This document shows positions 35,201 to 46,062 of a stretch of DNA of 64,000 nucleotides, in pieces; within the stretch, counting starts at the first letter, position 1; each line of letters starts with the position of its first letter. The stretch is taken from NCBI GenBank assembly GCA_022695795.1, contig MU404116.1:124001-188000 (forward strand), given 5' to 3'. The notes below the pieces were generated by a model. That model was not told the origin of the DNA. It did not search any database and was given only the letters and a program-made list of their open reading frames with translations. The position numbers and the translations under genes are program-made. This DNA comes from Biscogniauxia marginata. Taxonomy: Eukaryota > Ascomycota > Sordariomycetes > Xylariales > Xylariaceae.

Positions 35201-35933
35201 GGCTTGTTATTTAAGAATTAAATTACCAAATATAAACCTAAATTATTTTTTAAATTCCTTATAATTCTTAAAGACTTTCTTCGTATCTTCTCGGGCGTTT
35301 AATCCGTTTTCTAGGTGATTTTTTAACACTAGTTGAAACCAGGTTAAAGCGGTTCCGGCGAGGAGCTAAAATACTATAAAAACCTTTTATTCCTTAATAA
35401 TAATCGTTTTATAATAAAACTATAAATAGATTTTAACCTAAATTAAAAATCTTTTTAAATCGCTTAACCTATTATATTTATTAAGTGTAATTAATTTAAA
35501 ACCCTTCACGTTAAGGGTTATTATATTATCGTTATCGTCTAAGTTATTAAAGTCGCTATCGTTTAAAAGTAATTACTTATCTCTAAGAGGTAGAAATTAT
35601 TTTACCTATTTATTTTCTTTTTCAGGTATTTCTTCCTCCTCCTTTTCTTCTTCTTTAAATAATCCTTCTTGTTAAGCTTCCAAGATGTTCCTTTATAACT
35701 CTTTTTTAACTATAATTATAATAAATTCTTGTATTAATTCTTTTAAACCTTTTTATTATACCGTAAAAAGACTTAAAACTTTCGTTTAAAAGCTTATTAA
35801 CTATTATTCTTTTACTTATTTCCTTTCTTATTACTCTTTAGTCTTAAGGGGCATACTTATCCTAAAACGGTTTAACTAAAAATCCCTTCTTTTTTTAAAC
35901 TAATATCAAGCATTAATTAAAAAGCTATTAAAA
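29240..35933 (-). pseudogene. gag-pol remnant of the LTR element
   Basis: Minus-strand landmarks, all interrupted: Gag region about 35.9-34.6 kb with a CX2CX4HX4C-type knuckle at 34790-34749 in which two Cys codons now read Tyr. Protease near 33350-33300 with a DSG-like motif whose Asp reads Asn and Gly reads Arg. RT core with YLDD at 32301-32290 and connector motif AFxFTxxAxQAF near 31970-31930. Integrase core around 31.2-30.9 kb (WDFV, NSIWVIV, KLTKYAYF). The changes are G-to-A on the coding strand, as expected from RIP of the complementary CpA. Confidence 0.85.
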
Positions 35934-36386
35934 TGTAACGAACCTCCCTATATATTCCTAGTTAACTAACTTCACAAATAAATACGTATTAGGTTTTCTT
36001 AATTTATAAGTAATAATAAGTTAAAATTAGTTTAATTAATTCATAATATTATGTTTATTAAAAAGGTTTCAAGGTACTTTCATTATAATATTAAAGAGTA
36101 ACTATAATCTTAAATTAATAATTAAGGAATAAAAAACTAATTATATAAAGAAATTCCAATTTATTTATACTCGTTCTTCCTTATACACACTTCCACTGTT
36201 TAATATATTAAATACCGATGGATATGAAATCCCTCAATATCCATCCCTATTGGATATAATATCCCACCATATCCACGTCACGTGAGGTTACATCATGACC
36301 GGAACGGAACCAATTGGTTCATTAATTCCTTGGTCCGTGCCACGACACCCTGGTATGGAACTCCTCCATTCCCATGGTTCGTAACA
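35934..36386 (-). repeat. LTR (5' LTR in element sense)
   Basis: 453 bp, same length as its partner. The rightmost 200 bases are nearly unmutated while the inner part is RIPped, the mirror image of the other LTR. The outer part keeps the palindrome CACGTCACGTGAGG near 36273-36286. Confidence 0.95.
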
Positions 36387-36391
36387 GGGGT
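36387..36391. repeat. right target-site duplication of the LTR element
   Basis: GGGGT, identical to 28766-28770. Confidence 0.9.
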
Positions 36392-37264
36392 CATCAGCCC
36401 CTTTCGCGATCTATTCAGACTTTGGGGACAATATCATCTCCTGTTTCATGCTCGTAGATTGGGCTAGTAATACGTATGCTCCGTTCCACTTTGCTCTCAG
36501 TCATTATTCGCCTGTCTCTGAAACCTAACGCGTTAATTCTCCGGCATCTATTTACCAGCATGGTCATGTGCAGCTCTCCAAGGTCGAAACACAAAGTAGG
36601 CACAAAGCAGTATTGAGAACAATGAGCTATTGCGGAACGTGCCGTAGGATTGTCCACGAATATGGCCAAATCTGTCAGCATGTTTTGGTGCTACTTTGCT
36701 TCCTGCTTCTTGGTGAACATGGTATTTGTTGGTCAGATGCGCCGCCTGTATATGTGAATCTTCCAAGCCATAATTTTGAATGGTACCAAACTTCAATAAC
36801 TATTATTAGAGAAGTTGCATACGTGATGTTGGGTTTAGCATGGCTTATACAATGGCTATTTTTCACTACGGGAAACACATATTAGCCCTAAATATGTTGG
36901 GAGCACAGAAGCATTGCCCCTTGCTGAGCCATCTCACTCAAGTGATACCAGTGTACGCGTCACTGCTGTCCCGTGGGCATGAAGATGCTGAGTCAACAGA
37001 AACCCTCTGTCACTTCCGGGTTATCTCCCTTAGCAATAGTCATGTGGTGCTCATGATGTTTTTGCATCTTTGGTTTCCTTCTGACTTCGGAGGGTATATA
37101 ATGCAAATCACCATATGACTCCCTTCCTTGAATTCCGACCTTCTTTCAACAAATACCATAACCACCTCCGCCATCCTATTCTTCGCCTTAGTCACGATTT
37201 TATCCTTTGTGAACTAAGGTGCTATAGCCTGGGTTTATCTACATTGTTAAATTGCTTCGTTACC
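36392..37264. other. intergenic between the LTR element and the first paralogue
   Basis: Normal base composition resumes at once. A 105-codon plus-strand frame (36568-36885) is hydrophobic in places but has no homology I recognise, and I do not call it. The last 100 bases are pyrimidine-rich, a likely promoter and 5' UTR. Confidence 0.5.
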
Positions 37265-38310
37265 ATGTCGGTCGAAGAACAAGGTAAGCTCAGTATCTCA
37301 GCATTAACTGTCTCTGTGGACATAAACTCATATTTAATTTAGCCCTTAACTTAGTCACTAAGGATCAAATACTCGGGGAGTCCAAGAAGCTGTGGCAGTG
37401 GATCCATGACGGAGAAAGCACTATACGATGGCCTCCAGGTGGTATGGAAGATCTCAAGATCTCTTCCATTGCCGTGGAGATAATCCAACGGTTCCTTTCT
37501 GCTACCCAGGGGGCCGATCTCTACACGTGTGAAGTGACAAGCCAAACCTACCTCTCTGCTGTTATGCTATATGTTCACGAGCAGCTGAGCCAGACTACTG
37601 GAGCCAAGAGCATTGCGGTATTTTGCAAGCCCCAGGAGAAGTATAGGCCAAGTAAAGACACCAGTAATCTGGCCGCTGGCCAGCTCTCAGTAGTGTACTC
37701 TACAGCCCATCAGATGATCAAACTTCTCTCATCAGAGAACTTAAGCCGTGGAAACGATATTCTGGCGCTTTTACGTCAACTCGATGGCACTTCAAGCACC
37801 TATAATACGGCCCTAGATCTCATCACGATGCTGCATAAAGAGATTGGTGACGGACTTATAGTGATGGTGGATAAGCCAGAGCTGCTTGTCGCCAATGACA
37901 AGGACGATGCGACAGATCAAACAATTCGCTTCCATCGGTACTTTCAGGGTTCTGACCAGAAGACAAAAATCTGGACCAACTCGAGTCTAGTCGAGTATAC
38001 TCACATGTTACAAGACCTGCCTGATAATATGAACACCACAGAGGATTTGAAAGCCCTGGGATCATACTCTCTTTATCCGTCCTTATACACAGAGTCCGAT
38101 CAAAATTCTGAGTTCAACGGAGGATATACATTCCATATCGTCACCGAATTCAACCAAAGTCGCAAAAAACGAGTCGGTGAACTCATAATATCACCACCCC
38201 TTCAGAAACCTCACAAGATTAACATGGTGCTTCAGGCCGAGCATCTGTTGTTGGCAAGGGAGAAAGACGTTTTGAGAGCCAACCAACAGGCTTTTCTTAA
38301 AGATATGTAA
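37265..38310 (+). CDS. uncharacterised protein, tandem paralogue A (STAND-like pattern without Walker A)
   Basis: Two exons, 37265-37283 and 37343-38310, joined in phase (donor GTAAGC, acceptor TTTAATTTAG) to 328 aa. The short first exon adds MSVEEQ and brings in LVTKDQILGESKKLW, which aligns with VVTKEDLMETLRHF of the next gene. Along the protein the two also share [IV]QRx(6-8), a Leu-rich helix, GDGLIVMVD or GPGIVFFID, KIWxN, and a C-terminal ELxxxxPxxxPH. The order (strand-helix, long Leu-rich helix pair, hhhhD strand, then KIWTN strand) resembles the P-loop NTPase core of fungal STAND proteins, but no GxxGxGK[ST] loop is present. No signal peptide or membrane segment. Function unknown. 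It sits 0.9 kb from a dead retroelement. Confidence 0.75.
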
Positions 38311-39484
38311 TACGAGGGTATTATGGATTGCGTGTATCTTACTATCACTATCTGTTGTGTGTGTGTGTGTTCAAATTGCAAAGAATTTCGGCATGACACT
38401 TGAATGTTAATCAAGACGCTCATTGAACCTGAAATTTTCAGCTGGCCATGGAGAAGGTTGATACACCTCAAAATTCAAATTCAAATCAACATACTGAATA
38501 TATTATCTCTGCGGGAAATAAATGCTTCAAGTTCTTGTTTTTATGAGCGCGGTGTTAGAAGTATTACTTACCTGCCAACAGATTTGATGTCACGTGAAGC
38601 CAGGGATAATTGTTACTTAGTTTAGAAAAAACGTTTATCAGAGGATACTATAGACGTAGAGTTATCCATAGACAATGGCTGGCCTTGTCAGATGATGTCT
38701 GTTTGCTTTTTTCCCCAAAAATCACCTCAGCGGGAAGCCCTTTCAGAGCTCTCACGTACTAAGTTGTGGACCTCGATGAGCATCTTTGAACGATGCCGGA
38801 ACCTAATTATTTGGGTTGACTTGTGCCACTCGGAAAACAGCAACTGCTGGCATCACGAATATATATTTGGGTAAGATTCACTCCATATGCATGACTTTGA
38901 ATGTGACCGGGTGCGCGAAGAAAACGTCAAATTGCCAAAGTCGCGACAGCAATTACTAATTATCACATCTCATATATCGGCAAGTTGATGAGGGAGAATT
39001 GACAGCGAATAGGCAAACGAGCATTGATTCTGATCTACAAGTAGCGGCAATTAAACCCCAACCACATTGTCATAGTCCAGCCTTTCACCTGCAAATGTAC
39101 GTGTAATGTGCAGCTGTAAATCTTCTTTGTTCCCCGATATATGGATTAAAACAAGGCATTATCCTACACCTTCTATTATTTTTGTATGCCGGTCCTATGA
39201 GGTGTTACTTTGTTTATCCTAACCCCTTACGTAGGTCTCAAGAAAATTCCCTGTCCTTCTCTCTGCTGAGGCTTTTGCATTGTCTTTACATAACAACCGT
39301 GAATCGGCAGCAAACAGTTTCTTTACTGGATGTTTCGCCGGTCTTGTTCTATTTAAAGACTAGCCAACGTCTCGGATAAGTCAAGGATGTAGGACCAGGA
39401 ATACAGAAATACATAAATACTTTGGCCATTAAATCCCTTGTGTCGATTTCGTTCTAGCGAATCTTCAGTATCACGTCACTAGCA
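38311..39484. other. intergenic between the tandem paralogues
   Basis: Contains a (GT)n run near 38354-38370 and AT-rich DNA. No gene supported. The last 100 bases before the ATG at 39485 are the probable promoter of paralogue B. Confidence 0.6.
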
Positions 39485-40447
39485 ATGGAACCCCAAAACA
39501 CCGCAACAATGATCCCGCAGGATGGGAAGCCTAAAATTCAGACACAAGTGGGCAGTGAGCCTTCTCAGAGTCGACAAGTAGTAGTCACTAAAGAAGACTT
39601 GATGGAAACTTTGAGGCATTTCATTGCAAGCATGGGGATCACACGAACCGAGAATGTCGAGGAGTTGTCAACGTTTGATCAACAGACTATAAGTAGCAAA
39701 GCATTTGATGCTGTCCAGCGCTGGATTGATTTCTCTGGGAGAAATCAGATTTGTCTTGATGTCTCTACGGACTCGGATTGGGCAGTACTGTTCCCTTATT
39801 ATCTTCACCAGAGAATGAAACTCGAGCTCAGCGGTGATATTCTTACAATATTTTACAGACCAGTGTCGGACCGAAGGGTTGATAACAACATCAACAAAGC
39901 GAAAATGAAGTTCCTGACTCTCTTGGTGCTTCAAATGCTACGCGCTCTCCCAAGCGGGCGTTGCGGAAGAGGCGTACTAATAGAAAAGGAGCTGGATATA
40001 ATGACTGACTCGGGGTGGACTATGGAGTCACGACTGAAAAGCGCTCTTCATACAATCAGCTGGCTCGTTCTAGAATTAGGCCCCGGCATTGTGTTCTTCA
40101 TCGACGGCGGCATGGATACTGTCCCGAAGGACCTTGCGGAAGAACTACTCAGAATTATTCTCGGGCCTAAAGACGGAAATAAAATCTGGCTGAATTTCCG
40201 TGGGGAAGGAGACTGGGCTTCGTCCTACCAGGAGCTCTTCTGGGAGAATAACCAGCTCGGCGCGCGTTCGTTCGAGTTTGATCTGTCTCCCTCCTCCGCA
40301 AACGCACCCCAGAGGAGAATCGCTGAGCTCACGGTTCAAGTCCCCCAGCGAACACCTCATCCGGTTGAGTTCGCCAAGATAGAGGGCGCTCAAGGGAAGG
40401 TCAGGAAGGGGATTGAACAGCTGAAGAAATGGGTGCTCTTTGAGTGA
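39485..40447 (+). CDS. uncharacterised protein, tandem paralogue B (STAND-like pattern without Walker A)
   Basis: Single exon, 320 aa, ATG at 39485. The first 35 residues are polar and unstructured. Then VTKEDLMETLRHFIASM and FDAVQRWIDFSGRNQICLDV. Where STAND NTPases carry the Walker A loop it has STDSDWAVLFPYYL. Further on are GDILTIFYRPV, an amphipathic LLVLQMLRALP helix, GPGIVFFIDGGMD (Walker-B-like strand ending in Asp) and NKIWLNFRGEGD (sensor-like strand). The C-terminal third is IAELTVQVPQRTPHPVEF plus a final helix. It is collinear with paralogue A over the full length at low identity, so the duplication is old and both copies stay open, which argues for selection. Cytosolic by appearance. 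Role unknown; STAND relatives act in fungal self/non-self and immune signalling, but that link is inference. Confidence 0.8.
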   Translation: MEPQNTATMIPQDGKPKIQTQVGSEPSQSRQVVVTKEDLMETLRHFIASMGITRTENVEELSTFDQQTISSKAFDAVQRWIDFSGRNQICLDVSTDSDWAVLFPYYLHQRMKLELSGDILTIFYRPVSDRRVDNNINKAKMKFLTLLVLQMLRALPSGRCGRGVLIEKELDIMTDSGWTMESRLKSALHTISWLVLELGPGIVFFIDGGMDTVPKDLAEELLRIILGPKDGNKIWLNFRGEGDWASSYQELFWENNQLGARSFEFDLSPSSANAPQRRIAELTVQVPQRTPHPVEFAKIEGAQGKVRKGIEQLKKWVLFE

Positions 40448-41329
40448 GCGCCTGAATCTCTTAAACCTATGGTGACTAACAGCCGCCATTACATTCAATA
40501 TAGTACGTGAGAAATTGCAATGGTTATGATGAACTAATATATTGAAACTTATTTCTTCTCTGATTTTGATCCAGACTCCACTGTATCGAGTTTCCTACCG
40601 TTAGAGAAGGATGTCTAGCCTGGGGTGAGAGGTTTGAGATGCGTTATCGTCTTTTTAACACATGGAACTGCTAGTGTCGTGTCGTAAATAACGTGGTTAG
40701 TGAGTGGGACCTGAATTCATTAATGATTTTAACTAGCTGATTATAAACGAGTCTACCCGTACATATATCTACTATCGTGCAGCCAGCTATATACATGATC
40801 TAGCTTAATAATAACGCCTCCCAGAGCATTCAATACAGAACCGAACCTTGAGCATATTAGCAAGAGGACTTTTGGCATCTTAAATCTCAGTAAATACAAG
40901 TCTAGGAATTTCAACTTTCTAAATAAAACCTGGGGGGTTTCTTACGCCTCTAGAATTATTCTACATTTATTTGGGTTTGAAGTTATTCTGTTCAATCGAG
41001 CTCCGCTTTGGCCAACCCCTGATAAGTGTTCACCAAAATATCACCTCGGCGGCGGCATAAGGTCGTTAATGTTCTTGATTTTTTACATTATTTAACAGCC
41101 CCGGGTTTTGAGGGGGGATCCACAGGTTCAAATATGTCGCGAAGTAACGTTCTTCCACTCTCCCACGGATACTACCAATCTTTGCCACCACAACCACAAA
41201 ATCCATTTTCGCGTCCTCCATCTTTAATACCGCCCACATTCACCACTACATTTCCCATTTCATCCACAACTAATTCTTTATTTTTATTTGCATTTGCGAC
41301 AAATTTCGAAAAGCAAGCAGGTCGTCAAC

Positions 41330-41461
41330 GGGGGGGGGGGGGGGGGGGGGGGCGGGCNNNNNNNNNNAACCAAAAATATTTTTTTTTTTTTTTTTTCTTT
41401 TGCTAAAATTTTATAAAATCAAGCCGGTCGTCAACGCCCCCCCCCCCCCCCCCCCCCCCCC
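41330..41461. other. assembly gap flanked by homopolymers
   Basis: Ten Ns at 41358-41367. About 23 G lie before the gap and a T-run follows it, and 25 C occur at 41437-41461. The bases GGTCGTCAACG precede both the G-run (41320-41330) and the C-run (41426-41436). The local order and run lengths should not be trusted. Confidence 0.9.
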
Positions 41462-41956
41462 TACTATTTTACTTCAAAGAGAAAATAGCTTTTCGAACAA
41501 TCTTCACCTCGACCCCCTAGAAGAAACTTGACGATTTCCAAGTTTGCAAGTTCGCCTCCCATGCCTGATCTGACAGAGATCGTCGCAGATATCCGTTCAG
41601 CAGACCTGAGGGCGAACCACGGGACATAATCTAGGAGGAGTGTACGGGTGTACGATACCTTCGGTGAGTACCCCTCCTCAAGCTAGCTCAGTCTCCGCCC
41701 CTACCTGGATGAGATCTCTCCTAGCACCGACGACGATACTCAATCCACTGGCACCTTGGGGAGGTCAATGCTGTTACCCAGACACCGGCTTCATCCACCT
41801 TGTCTTTCACGTCAGCCCCTAACCATTCCCCGAGCAACACAGCCCAGCCACCTTCAGCGGTTGTATCTCGAGGCAACCGACTAACCCAGCCTCACTAGCC
41901 ACGAGGGAACCTCATTGCAAGACATATAATTAGTGATAGTCCTAGTAATAATCGCC

Positions 41957-41976
41957 CAAGTGGGTAACCACTTGGG
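41957..41976. repeat. perfect 8-bp inverted repeat
   Basis: CCAAGTGG and CCACTTGG separated by GTAA, able to form a hairpin, about ten bases upstream of the tRNA-like segment. Confidence 0.7.
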
Positions 41977-42065
41977 CAGTCGAATGGCGCAGTTGAAAAT
42001 ATCCCCTCCAAGCAACCCCCCTCGAAAGGTCCCAGGTTCAATTCCCCCTTGTGTCGAAGATTTAA
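41977..42065 (+). other. tRNA-like segment with A- and B-box matches (possible SINE head)
   Basis: TGGCGCAGTTGA near 41984 fits the pol III A box, and GGTTCAATTCC near 42031 fits the B box about 38 bases on, an internal-promoter spacing. The acceptor, D and T stems do not pair well, so it is not a functional tRNA. An A-rich tail (TTTAAAAAAGAAAAAG) follows, as in tRNA-derived SINEs. Weak call. Confidence 0.3.
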
Positions 42066-42384
42066 AAAAGAAAAAGTCCAAGCACCGCTAGAAGAATAGA
42101 CCATCCAAGTTACCCCTTACAACCAGAATATCCAACAATCCGAATCGAAGGACACCCCCCACCCCCACTAGAAGCAACCCACTAGAAACAACCCAATAGA
42201 AATAATCGAATACCGTCGAAATGTCGAACAATGTCAAAATGTCGAATACTATCGAACTAACCACTAGAAGTAATAGAACCAAAATATCCAATAATCGAAA
42301 ATCGAAAAAGAATCTAGGAAAATTGGAGGGGGGACTGATCTAAGCGATAGCACTAGGGTGGTCAGTCCTCGGGTCAGGGTGGGC

Positions 42385-42830
42385 CTCCAGAAAAAAAAAA
42401 TAAAAAAAATAAAAAAAATAAAAAAAATAAAAAAATTTATTATTATTATTATTAATTATTAAGTTTTAAAATTTAAACTAAATATAAAAGTTATTAAATA
42501 TAATTAATTATAACTTTATTATAACCACCTTTTTTTCATTTATTTTAATATAATTACATTTTTATTAATATTATAATATTATTATTTATTATAATTATAT
42601 ATATAAACTTAGATTTTAAAGTGTTAATTTTAAAAATTTAAAATCTTTTTAAAAAGTTAATTTAATAAGATAATTAATTTATTAATTAATTATTACATTT
42701 AAAATATTAAATTAAATATAACTACTTAGTTTACCTTTAAAAATAAAGAATAACAAAGTAAACATTTAAGTCTTTTAAAACTTACACGAAAAGAGGGTTT
42801 TTATATAATCTAAGCTATGTCTTACTTATA
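42385..42830. repeat. AT-only block, relative (inverted) of 51860-52330
   Basis: Starts with A-runs broken by single Ts (TAAAAAAA units), then about 400 bases nearly devoid of G and C. 42598-42705 aligns with the reverse complement of 52028-52130, with differences mostly C/G here changed to T/A. That suggests one repeat family with this copy more heavily RIPped. Confidence 0.6.
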
Positions 42831-43455
42831 TAAAGGGCCGAAGCCTTATTATACGTATATAACTACTATACAGACATACCAGTATTTTTGAGCAGTAAAT
42901 GAATCAACTTTGCATAATCCGTTCCTAATACTTAGTTCCCTTAACAAGGGGGACAACTATAAAATTTCACAGAATAGCGTTTAAATTTCTTCTTCTTAAT
43001 TAACGACCAATGCTTAACCGAACACTCAATATTTTTTTTACCTCTGAGCACTGAGGACTCCCTCCTATGTATCAAACCATAACGCCACTGGATTTAATTC
43101 CTGAAATCAACCCTCTGGAGTATAGCCCCTTGATGCCGTTTCGCCGAAGTAGATGGTTAAAAACCTGATCACCGCCAACGCTCCATATCCATGTACGTTG
43201 CCTCTACTGCCAAGCCCGAACCGCGTCCCCATGGATGGTGGTCACACAGTACATAACGCGACTGGGTACCGCAGAATCTGCCACCAACTAAATGTGACAA
43301 CCACTACGGGATCAGAGACCCTAGAATGGTTCTACAGGGCTGAAAATTAAAATGAAAGAGTTAACGCATCATTAATGGTCGTAGCCAGCTCCACGTTGCC
43401 AGGGACTGATATAATGTTAATACGAACCGAGTTTACTGACAAAAATTGTGCTTTC

Positions 43456-46062
43456 TTACCTAGGACTGGAGTTGTGCTGCGATCGACCAACTGACGCGTT
43501 TGATGGGGTTGTGGTCCGTGAGATTCCACCACTACTCAATTTCCTCGATTCGTATGGATCTGAAGAAAGGAATGGAACAGCGGGATCAACGGTTGAGCGT
43601 GGAACGGGAGGACGTGAAGCGCTAGATGACGAGTGGGTCATAGACGGCGCGAGTGATCTATTCGCGGAGTGTGGAAATGAGGTCGGACGTTGTTGTAGAG
43701 ACTCTGACGGAACCGAATTGTCATCATCCAAATCGAGACCAGATCCATACCCCGGCTTCTCACCACCACGAGCAGTCGCCGCTAGGGCATCAAGTTCAGT
43801 GGTAGTCGCCAACTGGCTCTGCGATTTCATGAAAGAAGTCCGGTCATCGGCCATGAACTTGTACCGGCCATCTGGGTTATCGTGGAAAATGACGATAAGA
43901 GTGCTGACAATGAGCATGAGAAGCAATACGAGCGTGCAGACCGCATTCAAGATCCATAGCACAACACCCACGATTCCCGTGACGAGAGGCGGTTGGCCAA
44001 AGACTTCGGTGAAAATCAGCAAGAATATGGCGTTTATGAAGTTGACTGCACAAATGGCAATATTAAAGGAGCTCATCTTCTTGTCCATCCACGGCCGCAT
44101 TACGGCCGCTCCAATTAAAGCACCTGCCTCAATAATGAGTAGAGCTATAGCCTGGACAACACCAGCACTCTGTGCAAAAGCTATGAAGAAAGCCTTCAAC
44201 AGAGTGTACGCGAGAACAGGAACAATGAAGTAGTACGCCGAGGCCCGGAACTGGATATACAAGAAACCTACATCCCGTCAGGTCAGCAACCGGAACTTCC
44301 TTTTCAGTTCAAAGACGGGGATTATCGTTTTCCTAACAGGAAAAGATAAAAACCATCATAGACTACACAAATGTGCAAACGGGTAGAAGTCACGGAATCT
44401 ACTCACCCCACTTGTTGAGGGTCTGAGGGTCTGAAAACAGGATGTACGCAGGGTTCCGATGTAGCGCTACTGAACGGTGGGCGATCCGAATGACCTTATA
44501 GGCTGCCCAGCCCAGAGCGATGTTCATGTACAGGATGAAGAACACGGCCAAGACCATCTCAGCAGGCGAGTCGTTCTGGGTGAATTCCCAAAGGCACAAG
44601 ATCATGACTGGGGCGTAGCCAATGAGGGTAATCCGGAAGAGAATGCCTTTAAGGACAGTGCCTGTAAACCGAATCAGTATTCTGTGTTTCCCGGATATGC
44701 GCATAGTAGGGTCCTAGGGGATAACTTACGCCAGCCGTTACGGAAATCCAGAAACATATCGCCCTTTATCCACCTCATCCTTGCGGCCAGCTCGCAAAAG
44801 CCCTTGAAGACAACCACACTAAGCGCAGTTGCAGCCATGATAAGATAGAAGAAGACCAGCCCTGTCAGGAAGAGGTTTGTGGACTCGATTCCGGCGCGGA
44901 AGGCAACTCGTTGAATTCCTTTCACGATGTAGCTTCCATAGCTCGTCCTCACATTCCCGCGCTTCGCCAGACTTGAGGCTTGCTCCACAAATTCTCGAGG
45001 CATCATTGCTACTCCACGTCGGAAAAGGCCGGTGGCTTGTTCGACTACCGGCAAAGCGCGCTTCTGGACTTCAACTGATACTTCCTCAAGTGTGTTTACA
45101 ATCGTAGACGGTGTTCCTCCGGTTGATCTTTGATACCACGTGAATATGTCTTGCACTATACGGGAGAACTGCGTCAGTAATTGTATCTGAATAGATCAGG
45201 ATGGCGATTTGAGTTTCTGCCCGTCACTAACAAGCCCCGGGAAATAATGCTGTTTCGTCGACTTTCCGACACCTTGATAAGGAAGCAATGCAGATGGATA
45301 TTCCAGCATAGACTTACTGAAGCCAACATTGATGATACCAAGGCTCCACTGGAAATCCTGGGTCCATGACTGGACAACAGGAGGAAGAGAAATCCCAGCA
45401 AGGCCGACCATGGCCTGGGCCTGAAAATAGCTGGTGAGAGCCAAGGCGCTCGCGGCGACGTGTGAAGCAGCATTGGAATGGCCCAAACCCGAGATAATAG
45501 CCGAGGATGCAAGAGCCAGGCCAGCGACGACAGCCGAAGCCCATTTGACGCCGATCAAGTCAACGGTCTTTCCGTTGGATACCTGGGCCTCGACGCAGGC
45601 AAGGCTGGAACCAGCACTGGGGCCACTCGTCGCATTGATGAAGACACGAACGGTGGCATCGAGATCTGGGAAGTTGTAGGCGATGCCAGGAATGTTCTCA
45701 GTGGCTCCGTCGCCGACCGGGATGATGAAAGGGTCGCCTAGCTTTCCAGACACCATAGGACAGAAACCAGCTAGGCTGACTTCACAGGGGTCGATGACCT
45801 GGTGAATAAAACTGTAGCCGTAGACGCTAATCTGCACATCGAAAACAACGTTGGCCTCGATGGTGGAGATGGCAGAGATGTTCACACGAGCCGTATTGTC
45901 GTCTGGGGAGAAGATAACATGGAATAGGCTGGCGGTGAAGCCGGAATTCTCCTGGCAGGTGTTTAGTGAGGTCGATTCGAGGATCCTCTCGGCGGACGCT
46001 GGGATGACTAGGGCGATTAAGTAGAATATTAGTAGGAAGGGCGTCCTTAATAGCGGCGCCAT
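43456..46062 (-). CDS. FLC/TRP-like membrane protein with ML-like lumenal domain
   Basis: Four exons on the minus strand: 46062-45318, 45155-44730, 44661-44407 and 44267-43456, all junctions in phase, 745 aa. The first real ATG is at 46062; upstream in-frame codons are not ATG. Residues 1-24 are a signal peptide (FLLIFYLIALVIPASA). The ML-like lumenal domain with paired Cys follows to about 165. Then comes the TRP-like multi-helix domain (VVQSWTQDFQWS, MQDIFTWYQRSTGG, FRNGWRTVLKGILFR, NKWGFLYIQFRASAYYF). A Ser-rich cytosolic tail of about 110 residues ends the protein. Relatives include yeast Flc1-3 and Aspergillus FlcA, ER or vacuole membrane proteins linked to FAD import, calcium homeostasis and wall integrity. 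Transported substrate not shown by sequence. Confidence 0.93.

Larger units (their letters stand above)
28771..36386 (-). mobile_element. Ty3/gypsy LTR retrotransposon, full length, RIP-inactivated
   Basis: 7,616 bp bounded by two 453-bp LTRs and a 5-bp target duplication. Minus-strand sense is fixed by three things: the RT active site (YLDD at 32301-32290), the CCHC-like motif near 34790-34749, and a polypurine tract just before the LTR at 28771-29223. Along the minus strand the order is Gag, protease, RT, RNase H, integrase, which is the Ty3/gypsy order. All frames are shattered and no ORF longer than 60 codons survives. CpA and TpG are scarce and TpA abundant, while CpG, CpC and CpT remain: the RIP signature. 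The element moved by copy-and-paste in the past and is now dead. Being flanked by perfect 5-bp duplicates, it inserted as a unit and was not rearranged. Confidence 0.95.
40448..43455. other. gene-free region with low complexity, assembly gap and AT block
   Basis: 40.45-41.03 kb is ordinary intergenic DNA. 41.15-41.47 kb holds long G, T and C runs around a 10-N gap. 41.5-42.35 kb is C- and A-rich with a tRNA-like segment. 42.39-42.83 kb is A/T only. 42.85-43.45 kb is the 3' flank of the FLC gene. No protein gene is supported. Confidence 0.6.

Noticed and set aside
29240..35933. CRISPR-like or centromere-like array suggested by AT-richness
   Set aside because: No regular repeat-spacer pattern, and the retroelement landmarks explain the region.
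36568..36885. 105-codon hydrophobic frame after the LTR element
   Set aside because: No family motif, no splice support, and composition not clearly coding.
41026..41406. ORF running across the assembly gap
   Set aside because: Includes Ns and homopolymers; not a supportable protein.
42088..42291. Hydrophobic minus-strand frame next to the tRNA-like segment
   Set aside because: Low-complexity translation of repeated ATGTCGAA-like DNA.
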